Program-made: the position numbers and the translations under genes | Notes under the pieces: generated by a model | The model's database searches: none | The model's input: only the letters and a program-made list of their open reading frames with translations | Told to the model about the DNA's origin: nothing | Shown: in pieces, positions 27,068-37,301 of the stretch | Layout of the letters: each line of letters begins with the position of its first letter | Numbering within the stretch: the first letter of the stretch is position 1 | Source: Parvivirga hydrogeniphila | GTDB lineage: Bacteria; Actinomycetota; Coriobacteriia; Anaerosomatales; Anaerosomataceae | Length of the DNA stretch: 64,000 bases | NCBI RefSeq assembly: GCF_023371205.1 | Contig: NZ_JAMCCO010000001.1 | Coordinates: 58,662 to 122,661, forward strand | Direction: 5' to 3'

Positions 27068-28342
27068 TCACGCCTCCGCAAGCGCGCGTGCGCCGATGTC
27101 GGTGCGGTACTGCATGCCCTCGAACGAGATCTTCGCGACCGCCTCGTAGGCGCGCTCGCGCGCCTCGGCGAGCGTCGGAGCCACGGCCGTCACGTCGAGC
27201 ACCCGGCCGCCGTCGGTGTAGATGGTGCCGTTGTCCCCGCGCTTCGTGCCTGCGTGGTACACGGTGACGCCCGGGACCGTTTGGGCCGCGTCGATTCCCG
27301 ATATCGGCTTGCCCTTCTCGTACGAGCCCGGGTAGCCGCCGCTCGCGAGCACCACCGTGAGCGCCGCTTCGTCGCGCCACTCGATCGGGACGTCGGCAAG
27401 CGTCCCTGAGGCGACCGCGAGCATGACGTCAAGCAGGTCGGTCTTCAGCCGCGGCAGGACCACCTGCGCTTCGGGGTCGCCGAACCGCACGTTGAACTCG
27501 AGCACCTTGGGGCCGTCGTCGGTGAGCATGAATCCGCCGTACAGCACCCCCTGGTACACGATGCCCTGCTCGCGGAGCGCCGCCACGGTGCGCTCGAGGA
27601 TGGAGGTCATCTCGGCAAGCGTGGCGTCATCGACGGTCGGCACCGGGGAGTACGCTCCCATGCCACCGGTGTTCGGCCCCTCGTCGTTGTCGCGCACGCG
27701 CTTGTGGTCCTGCGCGGGCACCATCGGCACCACCGTCGTGCCGTCCGTGAACGCGAGCAAGGAGCACTCCTGGCCTTCGAGCAGGTCTTCGAGGACCACG
27801 ACCTCTCCAGCATCGCCGAACGCTCCCGAGAAGCACTCCTCGATGGCGTGCATCGCCGTCTCGAGGTCGCGCGCGACGGTCACGCCCTTGCCGGCGGCGA
27901 GCCCGTCGGCCTTCACGACGATCGGCGCGCCGTGCTCCGCGAGGTACGCGCCCGCGTCCTCGCGGTTCTCGAACATCTCGGCCGGCGCGGTGGGGATCCC
28001 GTGCTCGAGCATCAGCCGCTTGGCGAACCACTTCGAGCCTTCCAGCTCGGCCGCTGACGCCTTCGGCCCGAAGCACGGGACGCCGGATGCGGCCAGCAGG
28101 TTCGCGAGCCCGCTGACGAGCGGGGCCTCTGGTCCGACGACCACGAGATCGACGCCGCCGATGCGGTTCACGACCTCGAGCACGTTGCCGGGGTCTTCGA
28201 GGTCGACCGGCACGTTCATCGCGATCTCGGCCGTGCCGCCGTTTCCTGGGGCGCAGAAGAGCTCAGGGGCGTGACGCGATTCGGCAAGCGCTCTGACGAT
28301 CGCATGTTCGCGACCGCCTCCGCCAACGACGAGGACGCGCAT
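27068..28342 (-). CDS. purD: Phosphoribosylamine-glycine ligase
   Basis: 424 residues; ATG at 28342 with AAGGAGG 6 nt upstream. ATP-grasp enzyme making GAR in purine synthesis. Conserved features: RVLVVGGGGREHAI, GPEAPLV, VVKADGLAAGKGV, the PNTGGMGAYSP motif and EFNVRFGDPEAQ metal site. Complete length for PurD. Confidence 0.97.
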   Translation of the reverse strand: MRVLVVGGGGREHAIVRALAESRHAPELFCAPGNGGTAEIAMNVPVDLEDPGNVLEVVNRIGGVDLVVVGPEAPLVSGLANLLAASGVPCFGPKASAAELEGSKWFAKRLMLEHGIPTAPAEMFENREDAGAYLAEHGAPIVVKADGLAAGKGVTVARDLETAMHAIEECFSGAFGDAGEVVVLEDLLEGQECSLLAFTDGTTVVPMVPAQDHKRVRDNDEGPNTGGMGAYSPVPTVDDATLAEMTSILERTVAALREQGIVYQGVLYGGFMLTDDGPKVLEFNVRFGDPEAQVVLPRLKTDLLDVMLAVASGTLADVPIEWRDEAALTVVLASGGYPGSYEKGKPISGIDAAQTVPGVTVYHAGTKRGDNGTIYTDGGRVLDVTAVAPTLAEARERAYEAVAKISFEGMQYRTDIGARALAEA

Positions 28343-28589
28343 GGGGACCTCCTTGGAAGACCACGGCTCGCACGGCACCGTGCGCCGCGCGGTACGGGTA
28401 TCTTAGCAGAGCACGCGACGCACCCGCGGTCGTCAGCGGCGAGCGGGGGCGGGGGCGGGGGATCCGGCGCTCAGACAGTCCTCGCCGGGGCCCCTCGGAC
28501 GACATGCGGCGTCACCACGACGCCGCCTGTCGTTCTCCCCCGGCTGCGGAACTCGCGGCGGACCCCGCCCCCGACCCTACGCCCCGGCC

Positions 28590-29879
28590 CTACATGCGCC
28601 CTTCCCAGCGACGCATGATGGTCTGCTCGCGGCTCGGACCGACGGCGATGATCGAGATGGGCACCTCGGCGAGGTCTTCGAGGAAGGTGATGTAGTCGCG
28701 CGCGGCCTTCGGCAGCTCTTCGAACGTGCGGCAGCCGGAGATGTCCTCGTCCCAGCCGGGCAGCTCCTCGTAGATGGGTCGCGCGTGATGGAAGATCGAC
28801 TGGTGGCACGGCAGGTCGTTGTAGCGGCGCCCGTCGTGCTCGTACGCCACGCACACCTTTATGGTCTTGAGCCCGGAGAGCACGTCGAGCTTCGTGATCG
28901 CGAGGTCTGTAAGGCCGTTCACCTGCACGGCGTACCGCACGATCACCGCGTCGTACCACCCGCAGCGGCGTTGCCGGCCGGTGGTGGTGCCGTACTCGCC
29001 GCCGACGCGCGTCAGAAGCTCGCCCGTCTCGTCGTGCAGCTCGGTGGGGAACGGCCCGGAGCCGACGCGCGTGATGTACGCCTTGGCGATGCCGAGCACC
29101 CGGTCGATCGCCTTCGGGCCGACGCCGGTGCCCGTGCACGCGCCGCCTGCCGTCGGGCTCGACGAGGTCACGAACGGGTAGGTGCCGTGGTCGAGGTCGA
29201 GGAGCGTTCCCTGCGCGCCTTCGAAGAGCACCCACTGTCCGGCGCGAAGCGCGCGGTTGATGACCGTGCTCGTCTCTGCGATGTGCGGCTTGATGCGCTT
29301 TGCGTACGCGAGGTACTCCTCGGCGATCTGCTCGACCGTGTAGGTCGGCAGCCCGTAGACCTTCTCGAGGATGTCGTTCTTCTCCGGCAGCGCCGCCTCG
29401 AGCTTCTTCACGAAGATGTGCGGGTCTTGCAGGTCCTGCACGCGGAGCCCCATGCGGGAGGCCTTGTCCTGGTACGCAGGACCGATGCCGCGGCGCGTCG
29501 TGCCGATCTCCAGCTTGCCGAGCCGGCGCTCGCTCGCACCGTCGAGGTCGCGATGGTACGGCATGATGAGGTGCGCGTTGCACGATACGAGCAGCCGGTG
29601 CGTGGAGATGCCGTCGGCCTCGAGGCGGTCCATCTCTTCGAGCAGCACCTTCGGGTCGATGACGCAGCCGTTGCCAATGACGGGCGTGATGTGCGGGTAC
29701 ATGATGCCGCTCGGGATGAGGTGCAGCTTGAGCGTGCGGCCTGCGTGGATGACGGTGTGCCCCGCGTTGTTGCCGCCCTGGAAACGGACGACGTAGTCGA
29801 AGTCGTCAGCGAGGAGATCCGTGATCTTGCCCTTGCCTTCGTCGCCCCACTGAGCGCCGACGAGCACGATGCCTGGCAT
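28590..29879 (-). CDS. purA: Adenylosuccinate synthetase
   Basis: 429 residues, first committed step from IMP to AMP using GTP and aspartate. N-terminal GTP loop [23 protein letters not shown], the [10 protein letters not shown] loop and the [15 protein letters not shown] segment are all intact. Upstream of purD with a 247-bp GC-rich gap that contains three adjacent G5 tracts at 28445-28461. Confidence 0.97.
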   Translation of the reverse strand: MPGIVLVGAQWGDEGKGKITDLLADDFDYVVRFQGGNNAGHTVIHAGRTLKLHLIPSGIMYPHITPVIGNGCVIDPKVLLEEMDRLEADGISTHRLLVSCNAHLIMPYHRDLDGASERRLGKLEIGTTRRGIGPAYQDKASRMGLRVQDLQDPHIFVKKLEAALPEKNDILEKVYGLPTYTVEQIAEEYLAYAKRIKPHIAETSTVINRALRAGQWVLFEGAQGTLLDLDHGTYPFVTSSSPTAGGACTGTGVGPKAIDRVLGIAKAYITRVGSGPFPTELHDETGELLTRVGGEYGTTTGRQRRCGWYDAVIVRYAVQVNGLTDLAITKLDVLSGLKTIKVCVAYEHDGRRYNDLPCHQSIFHHARPIYEELPGWDEDISGCRTFEELPKAARDYITFLEDLAEVPISIIAVGPSREQTIMRRWEGRM

Positions 29880-30053
29880 GCGTGGTAACTCCCGTGCGTG
29901 CTCGGCCCCGCGGACACCCTAGCCGCTCCCAGGCCGTGCGGCCACGCCCACCCGACGGACCGCTTCGCCCACCTGTGGCGGGCGCGTGGCAAGTATGCCA
30001 GCAGGGGCGGTTGAGCGCTAGTGGCGCGCCGTGCCGGCGCGCCACGCACACGC

Positions 30054-31343
30054 TTACTGCTCGACCTCGCACACTCGCACGATCGTCTTGTCACCTGCTC
30101 CCGCCTCGGCACCCGATGTGTCGTTCACCATCACGAACCGCTTGGCGTCATACCCCTGAGCCAGCCATATCTGCCAAGTGCCGTCCGTCGCCGGCCTCGA
30201 TTCGTACAGCGTGAAGCACGTCTTGTGCGCCGGGTCGAACCCACGGATGCGCTGGATCTCGCGGGGCTCGCCGCCGGCGGTCCGCTCGACGCGAAGCGTC
30301 TCGTAGAACACGTACGGTCCGACCATCACCGGGTCGATGCCGTCGCCCTCGAGCACCCCGCGGGTCGTCTCGTCCGCGTAGAGCAGCGTGGTCTGGTCCG
30401 AGTCGGGCTCATCGAGCACCGCCCACGTCAGAGCGCTCCCGTGCACTTTCGGGAAGTGCGCGATGCGCGACGAGCCGTTGCGGGGATCGTACTCGCGAAG
30501 CACGGCTCCGTTCGCCGGATCGATGACTTTGACGACGACCGCCTCTCCCTTGTTGTCCACGTGCTGGCTGATGACGAGGCGCCCCTCGCTCTCCGACATC
30601 GTCGCGATGTTCGTGTCGGACTCGAAGACCGTGCGCACCTCGCCGTCCGGCAGCCGCCGGGCCTTGATGCGCGAGCCCCAGAGCGTCCCGTCCTGGTGAC
30701 CGCTCGGGGCGCTGTTCGTCATCCAGAACACCTCGTCGCCGATGACTGCGAACAGGGGACGGTTCTGGATGGACGTGATGCTCTCATCCAGAAGGACGGG
30801 CTCGCTCACGGCCGCGCCGCCGTCTTGGATCTTGGCGGCGTACAGCTTCCACTGGCAATCGTACGGCTCCTTCTGCTCGTTGCCGCGCAGCTCCTCCCAC
30901 ACGATCCATCGATCCGAGCACCGCAGCCCCACGACGCCGTACAGCTTCTCCCGGTTCACCGCGTGCGCGCGGACCACAGCGCGCCTCCCGGTCTGCAGGT
31001 CGAGCAGCAGGATCGGCGCGTCGCCGAACAGCGTCGTCTCCGTTCCCGTGAACGCCGCGAACCGGTCGCTGAGCCCGCAGAGGTTCCAGCGGCCCGGCAT
31101 CGGCCAGTCCTTCACCGACATCGGCGGCGGCGCAACCTCTGATGTCTCGATGGGGCGCTCGGCTTCGGCCGCCGCTTGCGTCGCGCTCGCGTTCGGCTTC
31201 GTCGGTGGACTCGATGCCGCCGTCCCCTTCGCGCACCCTGCCGCGCCCACCAGCACCGCCAGCGCGACGGCCGCCGCAATGCCGACCGCGCTCCGCCGAC
31301 GCGTGCTCGCCTTCCTGCACGAACGCCCGGCTCCTGCTTCCAT
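30054..31343 (-). CDS. Lipoprotein with beta-propeller-like repeats
   Basis: 429 residues: an Arg-rich n-region, hydrophobic core and lipobox (GAAGC), a Ser/Thr/Pro linker, then repeated blade-like segments (DRFAAFTGTETTLF, DRWIVWEELRG, DEVFWMTNSA, SALTWAVLDEP, GPYVFYETL) resembling TolB/WD-type propellers. Function unknown; likely a surface-exposed ligand-binding or scaffolding protein. Same strand as the C39-like gene upstream, with 62 bp between. Confidence 0.78.
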   Translation of the reverse strand: MEAGAGRSCRKASTRRRSAVGIAAAVALAVLVGAAGCAKGTAASSPPTKPNASATQAAAEAERPIETSEVAPPPMSVKDWPMPGRWNLCGLSDRFAAFTGTETTLFGDAPILLLDLQTGRRAVVRAHAVNREKLYGVVGLRCSDRWIVWEELRGNEQKEPYDCQWKLYAAKIQDGGAAVSEPVLLDESITSIQNRPLFAVIGDEVFWMTNSAPSGHQDGTLWGSRIKARRLPDGEVRTVFESDTNIATMSESEGRLVISQHVDNKGEAVVVKVIDPANGAVLREYDPRNGSSRIAHFPKVHGSALTWAVLDEPDSDQTTLLYADETTRGVLEGDGIDPVMVGPYVFYETLRVERTAGGEPREIQRIRGFDPAHKTCFTLYESRPATDGTWQIWLAQGYDAKRFVMVNDTSGAEAGAGDKTIVRVCEVEQ

Positions 31344-31405
31344 CCCCTCGTTCTCCCCTCGTGTCGGGGTGGGCCGCTGGAGCCCAGCGACCCACCCGAT
31401 TGCCG

Positions 31406-32137
31406 TCAGTAGACGATCGCGTGCCTCGGATGCGCCATGATGCCCGACCCGACGACGCTCCGCTGATACGTCTTGTGTCCGTAGGTGTCCCCGCCGCCCG
31501 GACGATAGTACCGCTCGTCGTATGGATCGTTCACGCGCACCGTGTAGCTCCGCCAGTCGAACGCCTCGAGCGGGATGATGTGCCCTGCGTGGTCATACAC
31601 GTAGTTGGGCCACACGTCTGCGTCGATCCGCACGTCCGTGGCCTCCGGATTGCCACGTACTTGCATCCCGTAGGCGATGCGGGTGTACACGTCGCTCAGG
31701 CTGGTGCAGGTGACGTACGTGTACGGGCGTCCCGTGAAGTACCTGAGCGCGTCGTCCACGAGCGAGAAGTCCGTGGCCTTGTTGACGTCGGTGCCCAGGA
31801 ACCTCGCGATGTCGTCCTGCGACGGGCAGTCGCCCCAGTAGTCTGCGATGATCTGCACGGTCGCAGGGCCGCAGTAGTAGTTGGTCTCCTGCCGGTGGCT
31901 CGGCGTCCAGAAGTAGCGGTACGGAGCATCGATCACGGTCGGCTGAACGGCCGAGGCGGTCTTCCCGCCTGTGCGCCGCAGCCACGCCTGGTACTGCTGC
32001 TCGATCGCGACATCTGCCGCGCTGACGACGTTCTTCGTGTCCGTCCGCCCATCGCCGGTGTCCGCGAGCGCGAGCGCCGGATGCGCCAGAAGCGCGATGG
32101 CAACGGCCGCTGCGACCGCAGCTTTGTTGAGTCTCAT
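31406..32137 (-). CDS. Secreted C39-like papain-fold peptidase
   Basis: 243 residues, ATG at 32137 with GAAGGGGG upstream. Signal peptide to about residue 26. The C39/peptidase_C39_2 pattern is clear: QETNYYCGPATVQIIADYWG with the nucleophilic Cys, and a catalytic His-Asp pair in DHAGHIIPLEAFDWRSYTVRVNDPYDE. A cell-surface cysteine protease or bacteriocin-like processing role is possible; no exporter or precursor is adjacent. Confidence 0.85.
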   Translation of the reverse strand: MRLNKAAVAAAVAIALLAHPALALADTGDGRTDTKNVVSAADVAIEQQYQAWLRRTGGKTASAVQPTVIDAPYRYFWTPSHRQETNYYCGPATVQIIADYWGDCPSQDDIARFLGTDVNKATDFSLVDDALRYFTGRPYTYVTCTSLSDVYTRIAYGMQVRGNPEATDVRIDADVWPNYVYDHAGHIIPLEAFDWRSYTVRVNDPYDERYYRPGGGDTYGHKTYQRSVVGSGIMAHPRHAIVY

Positions 32138-32442
32138 CGTGTCCCCCTTCGGTCTCGGTGATCCTGCTTCCCGAGGCGTCGCCGACGAGGAGCGCCCGGC
32201 TCGCTCGAGGGCCCGTCGAGGTTCCCCTGCGCTCGGCACGCCCCTCACGCGCACCGAGCCCGAGGCGACGCTACCAGGGAGGCATTAACGCGACCTTGCC
32301 GCGAACTCAACGCCCGCAGCAGTGACGGCGACGCTGCGCCGGCTGTGCTCCGGGGCGGCCCGCCGGATCGCCGACCCGCGCGATGCAGCGCGGGCCCGCT
32401 CGCATCGAACGGACCCGCGCGTGCCACCGCGATTGTGGACGT
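32138..32442. other. 305-bp intergenic region, possible structured leader
   Basis: No gene is supported here. On the minus strand it forms the leader of the C39-like gene and is rich in complementary GC blocks (for example GCTCGG ... CCGAGC within 32200-32270). I could not match it to a named riboswitch and see no convincing terminator for the downstream end of the oxidase gene. Confidence 0.35.
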
Positions 32443-35400
32443 CTAGTGGAGAAGTCCCTGGATCGTCGTCCGAACGGCCGGACTCAACGCGCCCGCGCCT
32501 CCGAAGAAGCGGACCTCCTCGATCGCGTCTTTGTTCGCGATCAGCGCGTCGCGCGTCGCCGGACGGACGCTCGTAGACGGGGTGAGCAGCAGAACCGAGC
32601 CCAGACGCCCCTGCGCAGCGCCGCCCGATATCCCGTCAGGGAAGTTCTCTCCCGTGGCGATACCAAGGCGCCGCCACGAAAGCCACCCGTTTGAAACGGC
32701 GTGCCCCGCCACCAGCGCGGACGTCTCGTAGCGGTCAGCGCCGCCGAGCCGCGTCACGGCCGCTCCGAGCGTTCCCTGGAGCGCAGACGCCACGCTCGCT
32801 GGCACGGCTCCGGTGCCGCCGATGATGATGGCGGTGTCGACGCCTGCCGCCTGCATCGCGTGCAGGTCAGCAGACCGGAGCCCTGTCGGCGAGGCCAGGA
32901 ATATCGGCCACCCTTTGCCCGCCGCAAGCGGGGCCGCAGACAGCGCGTCCGGGAAGTTCCCTCCGGTGGTCACGATCGCCGTGCCGTCCCACGCACACCC
33001 GTAGAACGACAGGGTCTCGGCAGCTATCAAGCGTGCCGTCTCGTACCGGTCGACGCCACCGATGCGCCGCACGTTCGCGTCGCCCAGAACCGCCTTGAGC
33101 GCGCTCTCCGCTGCGGGGCTGACCGCACCGGGGCCGCCGAGGAGCACGGCGTGCGAGGCCCCGAGCCGAGCGATCTCCTCGGCGACGCCGGGAGACAGCG
33201 CAAAGGGCGAGGTCAGCAGTATCGGCGATTCGTACGCGCCCGCGAGGGAGGAGCCAACGAGAGCGTCGGACCAGGCATAGCTGCTGGCCACCACGACGGT
33301 GTCGACCGAGCCGGTCGGGAAGGAGGACCTTGAGACCGCCAGTGCCGTTTCGACACGGCGCGGGCCCTCCAACGCTGTGTACGCAGTCGGTGCCGGCAAG
33401 ACCGTGAAGGACGCCGTCCGCGTCGGCTCGACGTTGCCGGCCGCGTCGACCGACCAATACTCGAGCAGGTGAGCGCCCTTGGCCTCCGTCTCCACGGATC
33501 CGCCCTTCGACGCCGCGCCGCCGTCGAGCCGCCACCACGTCGACGCGACGCCAGAGAGCGCGTCAGCGCCGCTGAGGTGCACGACGGCCTCCCCGACGTA
33601 CGCGCTGCTCGCATCATCGACCGTCGTCGGCGGCGTGTCGTCGATCAGCAGCGCAACGGTGTTCGTGGCCTCGACGTTCCCAGACGCGTCCTCCGACCAG
33701 AACTCGACGGTGTGCGTGCCCTCCCCGCTCACGTCCACAGGCGCGACGTACGCTTGCGGAGCGGCGCCGTCGACGGCCAGGTAGGTGGCCGCGACGCCCG
33801 TCAGCGTGTCGGTGGCCTCGAGCGACACCGAGAACGGGCCGGGGTGCCACAGGTCGTCCACGTTCGACGTCGTGAGCGGCGTCGTGTCGTCGACCACAGG
33901 ACCGATCGTCACCGGCTCGGACGTCGTCTCTCCCGACTCGTTGAACGCGATGACGCGGTACGCGTAGGTGTTGCCGACCGACACGCCCGGATCGGAGAAG
34001 GCGGGATGGTTGGCGAGCGACCGCCCGATCTCCTCGAACGTGCCCACCGTGCCGGACGCGTCCACCGGCGCCCGCTCCACGCGGAACCCGATCTCGTTCG
34101 CGGGATTGCCCCACGTCGATTCGAGATCAGGCGGCGTCGCATCGAGCCACGTGAGCCGCACGGCCCCTGGCGAGACCACGGCAGTCGAGTCGATCGTCGG
34201 GGTCTCTGGGAGCGACGTTTTCACGGCCACCGTGACAGGCCTCATCATGTCCATCTCTTCGTGGCTGAGGATGTGGCAGTGCCACACGTACTCCCAGTCG
34301 AAGTCACGGACCTCGTTCTGGACCGGCATCTCGTACGGCTGCCCCGTCACCGGATCGACCGTCGAGAACCCCATCATGCCGCCTATCGGCTGCGTGGGAT
34401 CGAGCGGACGCCTGCTGTCGGGCACCCCGAACGGGATGCGCGGCGCGACCGGCCGCAGCGCGACGATCGTGTCTTCCAGCGGCGAGACGCGGACCGTGTC
34501 TTTCCATCCCAGCTCGGTGTCGTCCGGATACCGCAGGAAGCCGTCCCATCCTACGCGGTTGATGAGCTGGACGTCGTACAGGTGGAAGTGCATCGGATGG
34601 GTGTCCACGCCGTTGTGCGTGATCTTCCAGATCTGCGTCCCGTCACCGGCGATCGGCGTGAGCGCCTCCATGGTGACGTCGACGGCCTGCTCGACCTCGG
34701 TGGGCGGATCGATGAACCCGTACAGGATGAAGTTCGGAGCGCCCGGGACCCCCGTCGGCCGCTCGAGGCCGAGGTTGCCGCGCATGCGGCCGTACTCATC
34801 GAACGTCTCGCCTTGCTCGTCTTGGATGGCCTTCGGCTGGAGCGCGAAGGTCGTCTCAACGCCGTCAAGGTTCTTGAACTTGTGCGTCGTCTGGTAGATA
34901 CGCACGTACTGGTCTGTCGGGAACGACCGCCCGTACGTCTCGTTGTAGCGTGCGTCAGGGATGATGATCTTGTTCTGATCGCGCTCGAAGACGCTGTCGT
35001 GATCGTCCGTGTGCCTGAACGCGTCCTCAAGGGCAGCCAGATCGAATTCCGGAGCCGGCGCTTCAGGACGTACCTTGATCTGCATGATCGTGCGCGTGTT
35101 CGGGCCGAACCCGACCCGCGGTGTGTCGTGGCCACCGGTGTCGCGCAGGTCCGGTGCTCCCGTGTAGTAGTCGTAGCGCGGATCGCCGGCGGGGAACGCT
35201 GCAGGCGCGTCGTTGTAGAGGATGAGCGTCTTGCCCGCGTACTTCGAGAAGTCGACGATGACGTCCGCTCTTTCTGCGGGCGCGAGCAGCAGCGAGTGCT
35301 TGTCGACATTGCCGGCGTTGAAGAGCGTCACGTCGGTCACCCAGGTGATCGGCTGCTGCGGAACCACCGCCACCTTGGGCAGGAAACCGCCCTCCGTGCC

Positions 35401-36456
35401 GATCTGTATCCAGTCAGGACCAGCGGTGGCCGGGTCCGGCACGCCGCCTTCGCGCCCGTCGGTCGGCCAGTTAGCGGGCCACCCCGGCGTGGGCTTCGCG
35501 GGCACCATCTTCACTTCGGTCTTGCGCCGCCCGTCGCACGAGATCGTGTTCGGGTCGGCGAGGTAGAGCTGCAGGTTCCAGAACCGGTCGCTCGCCGCAT
35601 TCAGGATGCGGAACCGGTACGCCTTCGGATCCACCTCGAGCACGGGGTAGGCGGTCCCATTGACGATCGGCGTATCGTTGAACGCCTCCATGCCGCTCGA
35701 GACGTACGGGACTCCCGGCATCAACTCGTACTCCCACGGCGCGTTTACTGGGTCGTAGTACGGGTTGGGGACCGGCGGATGCGGGATGTTGACTGTGGGC
35801 GGCCAGAACCACGGGCCGTAGTGCCAGCGGCCCATCGGGTTCACGCCGTCAGGCATCGCGGGGTTCTGCGCGGGCATGTACACGTGCGGGAACCACAGGT
35901 CGCCGGTGTGCGGGGTGCCCGGCGTCGACCCCCATGCCCACGTCGGGTCCGTCGTCGCGATGGTGCTCGCGTCGACGAAGGTCTTGTCCTGGATCACCAG
36001 CGGGATCTGGGTCTCGGGTATGAGCCCTCGCTCGATGAGATCCTGCTCGACCTCGTCGGTCAGGAAGTAACCGGCCGCTTCGCCTGCCAGGACGTTCAGC
36101 CGCGTGATGCCGTACGAGTGGTCGTGCAGCCACAGCATCCGGGCGCTCTGCTGGTTGCTGTAGAAGAACGTGATCGACCCGTCCCCGGGATCAGGCATGT
36201 CCGGGACGTTGTACACGCTCACGCCCTTCGGATATGGGGTGTTCTCGTCGGCGGGCGTGACCCACTGATGCGGCGTGCCGTCCGAGATCCACACCGTCTT
36301 CCCGCCGTGCAGGTGGAGCGACGCGCGGTTCTGCGTGTACATCGGGTCTCCGGGCATCATGCCGAGCGGCCCGTAGCCTGCGCCCATGTACGTGGTGTCC
36401 ACCGGGATGAACAGGTCGCCGCCCTCGCCCGTGGGGAGCTTGTTGGTGAACTTCAC
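32443..36456 (-). CDS. Multicopper oxidase fused to FN3/Ig-like and CWB2 wall-anchoring repeats
   Basis: Intact 1,337-codon downstream part of a larger gene. The copper motifs are all present: LHLHGG (about residue 48), WLHDHSYG (about 110), HPMHFHLYDV (about 622) and WHCHILSHEEMDMM (about 727), giving type 1, 2 and 3 copper ligands. After the oxidase come an FN3 domain (about 750-850), two Ig-like or OmpL47-type modules, and three CWB2 repeats (about 1020-1337: GPRRVETALAVSR, GVDRYETARLIAA, GADRYETSALVAG). The first cupredoxin strands lie upstream in another frame, so the listed ATG is not a natural start. Substrate could be metal ions or phenolics. Confidence 0.85.
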   Translation of the reverse strand: MKFTNKLPTGEGGDLFIPVDTTYMGAGYGPLGMMPGDPMYTQNRASLHLHGGKTVWISDGTPHQWVTPADENTPYPKGVSVYNVPDMPDPGDGSITFFYSNQQSARMLWLHDHSYGITRLNVLAGEAAGYFLTDEVEQDLIERGLIPETQIPLVIQDKTFVDASTIATTDPTWAWGSTPGTPHTGDLWFPHVYMPAQNPAMPDGVNPMGRWHYGPWFWPPTVNIPHPPVPNPYYDPVNAPWEYELMPGVPYVSSGMEAFNDTPIVNGTAYPVLEVDPKAYRFRILNAASDRFWNLQLYLADPNTISCDGRRKTEVKMVPAKPTPGWPANWPTDGREGGVPDPATAGPDWIQIGTEGGFLPKVAVVPQQPITWVTDVTLFNAGNVDKHSLLLAPAERADVIVDFSKYAGKTLILYNDAPAAFPAGDPRYDYYTGAPDLRDTGGHDTPRVGFGPNTRTIMQIKVRPEAPAPEFDLAALEDAFRHTDDHDSVFERDQNKIIIPDARYNETYGRSFPTDQYVRIYQTTHKFKNLDGVETTFALQPKAIQDEQGETFDEYGRMRGNLGLERPTGVPGAPNFILYGFIDPPTEVEQAVDVTMEALTPIAGDGTQIWKITHNGVDTHPMHFHLYDVQLINRVGWDGFLRYPDDTELGWKDTVRVSPLEDTIVALRPVAPRIPFGVPDSRRPLDPTQPIGGMMGFSTVDPVTGQPYEMPVQNEVRDFDWEYVWHCHILSHEEMDMMRPVTVAVKTSLPETPTIDSTAVVSPGAVRLTWLDATPPDLESTWGNPANEIGFRVERAPVDASGTVGTFEEIGRSLANHPAFSDPGVSVGNTYAYRVIAFNESGETTSEPVTIGPVVDDTTPLTTSNVDDLWHPGPFSVSLEATDTLTGVAATYLAVDGAAPQAYVAPVDVSGEGTHTVEFWSEDASGNVEATNTVALLIDDTPPTTVDDASSAYVGEAVVHLSGADALSGVASTWWRLDGGAASKGGSVETEAKGAHLLEYWSVDAAGNVEPTRTASFTVLPAPTAYTALEGPRRVETALAVSRSSFPTGSVDTVVVASSYAWSDALVGSSLAGAYESPILLTSPFALSPGVAEEIARLGASHAVLLGGPGAVSPAAESALKAVLGDANVRRIGGVDRYETARLIAAETLSFYGCAWDGTAIVTTGGNFPDALSAAPLAAGKGWPIFLASPTGLRSADLHAMQAAGVDTAIIIGGTGAVPASVASALQGTLGAAVTRLGGADRYETSALVAGHAVSNGWLSWRRLGIATGENFPDGISGGAAQGRLGSVLLLTPSTSVRPATRDALIANKDAIEEVRFFGGAGALSPAVRTTIQGLLH

Positions 36457-37066
36457 GCGGACCGGACGGTCCTTCCGCGCGAAGATGATGGGACCGAAGT
36501 AGTGGATCGGGTCCGGCTCGATGGTTGCGCCCGTGCTCGTCCGTCCCCTTGTTGACCTGCACGTATCCGCGCAACGTCGTCGGCGGGAGGTCGGAGTGCA
36601 GCTGCTCTGTGTACTGGCGAAGCTCGATCTCGTAGTAGTCGCAGCCCGGGTAGGTGATGGTGTCGGGCTTCGCCACGGGGAGGTACTGCCCCAGGTTGTT
36701 GGCGTTCTCGGGGCCGAGGCCCGGAAGGCCGTCGACGAACTTCCTGAGCGGCGGCGACTACGCCCAGTTCGGCGTCATGCCGAAGTAGTCCGGCGGATCG
36801 CCCGGACCGGGCATCGGCATCATGTCAGACGGTTTCAGGCCGCGGGAGGCAGCCATCTGCTTCAGCCGCTCGGCCGCCGCTTCTCGCTCTGCCTGGCTGA
36901 AGCGACGGTCCATCGCCTGGCGAACCCGCAACGCCTTCGTCGTGTACGGCGAGACGGGGACTCCGCGGTCTACGGCCGCCCAGGCGCTCGCCGTGAACGA
37001 GGCAAGGATCGCGAAGACCAAGAGAAGGAACACGAGGCTGCGTCGCTGACGGGAGGGGTTGCGCAT
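36457..37066 (-). pseudogene. Disrupted N-terminal portion of the multicopper oxidase
   Basis: The natural start appears to be ATG 37066, giving a signal peptide (SLVFLLLVFAILASFTASAWA) and DDPDYFG-type linker. The frame meets an in-frame TAG at 36758-36760 (NWA-stop-SPPLRKFVDG), yet homology continues directly after it (LPGLGPENANNLGQYLPVAKPD ... LRGYVQVNKGT). A one-base frameshift near 36538-36550 then moves the reading to the frame of the main oxidase (TGATIEPDPIHYFGPIIFARKD). Either a pseudogene or two base errors. The pieces align with related oxidases across both breaks. Confidence 0.75.
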
Positions 37067-37256
37067 ACCGGCACCGCCTTTCGAACGATCCTGGCTTGCA
37101 CCCACGCGGCGATGCCGCTGCGGTTGCGTGTTCATACCCAGGTTCGGGCCGGGGAGTAACGGGGCCGCGCCTTCAGACGACCCGTTCTCGCTGAACGGCG
37201 GGCGAGAGCGTCCGAACGGCCTGCTCGACTGAGACGCGCTCCGTGTCAGTCCCGTG

Positions 37257-37274
37257 TGCAATCATCGTATTGCA
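37257..37274. promoter_or_regulatory. Inverted repeat upstream of the NYN gene
   Basis: TGCAAT-CATCGT-ATTGCA, 6-bp perfect arms, 27 bp before the preferred start at 37302, in the divergent region shared with the oxidase gene. It could be an operator; no regulator is assigned. Confidence 0.3.
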
Positions 37275-37301
37275 GGCCCGACGACCGGGAAGGGGGACTC
37301 C

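Noticed and set aside
28445-28461. Three G5 tracts before purD as a G-quadruplex
   Set aside because: No clear fourth tract; simple GC-rich sequence is enough to explain it.
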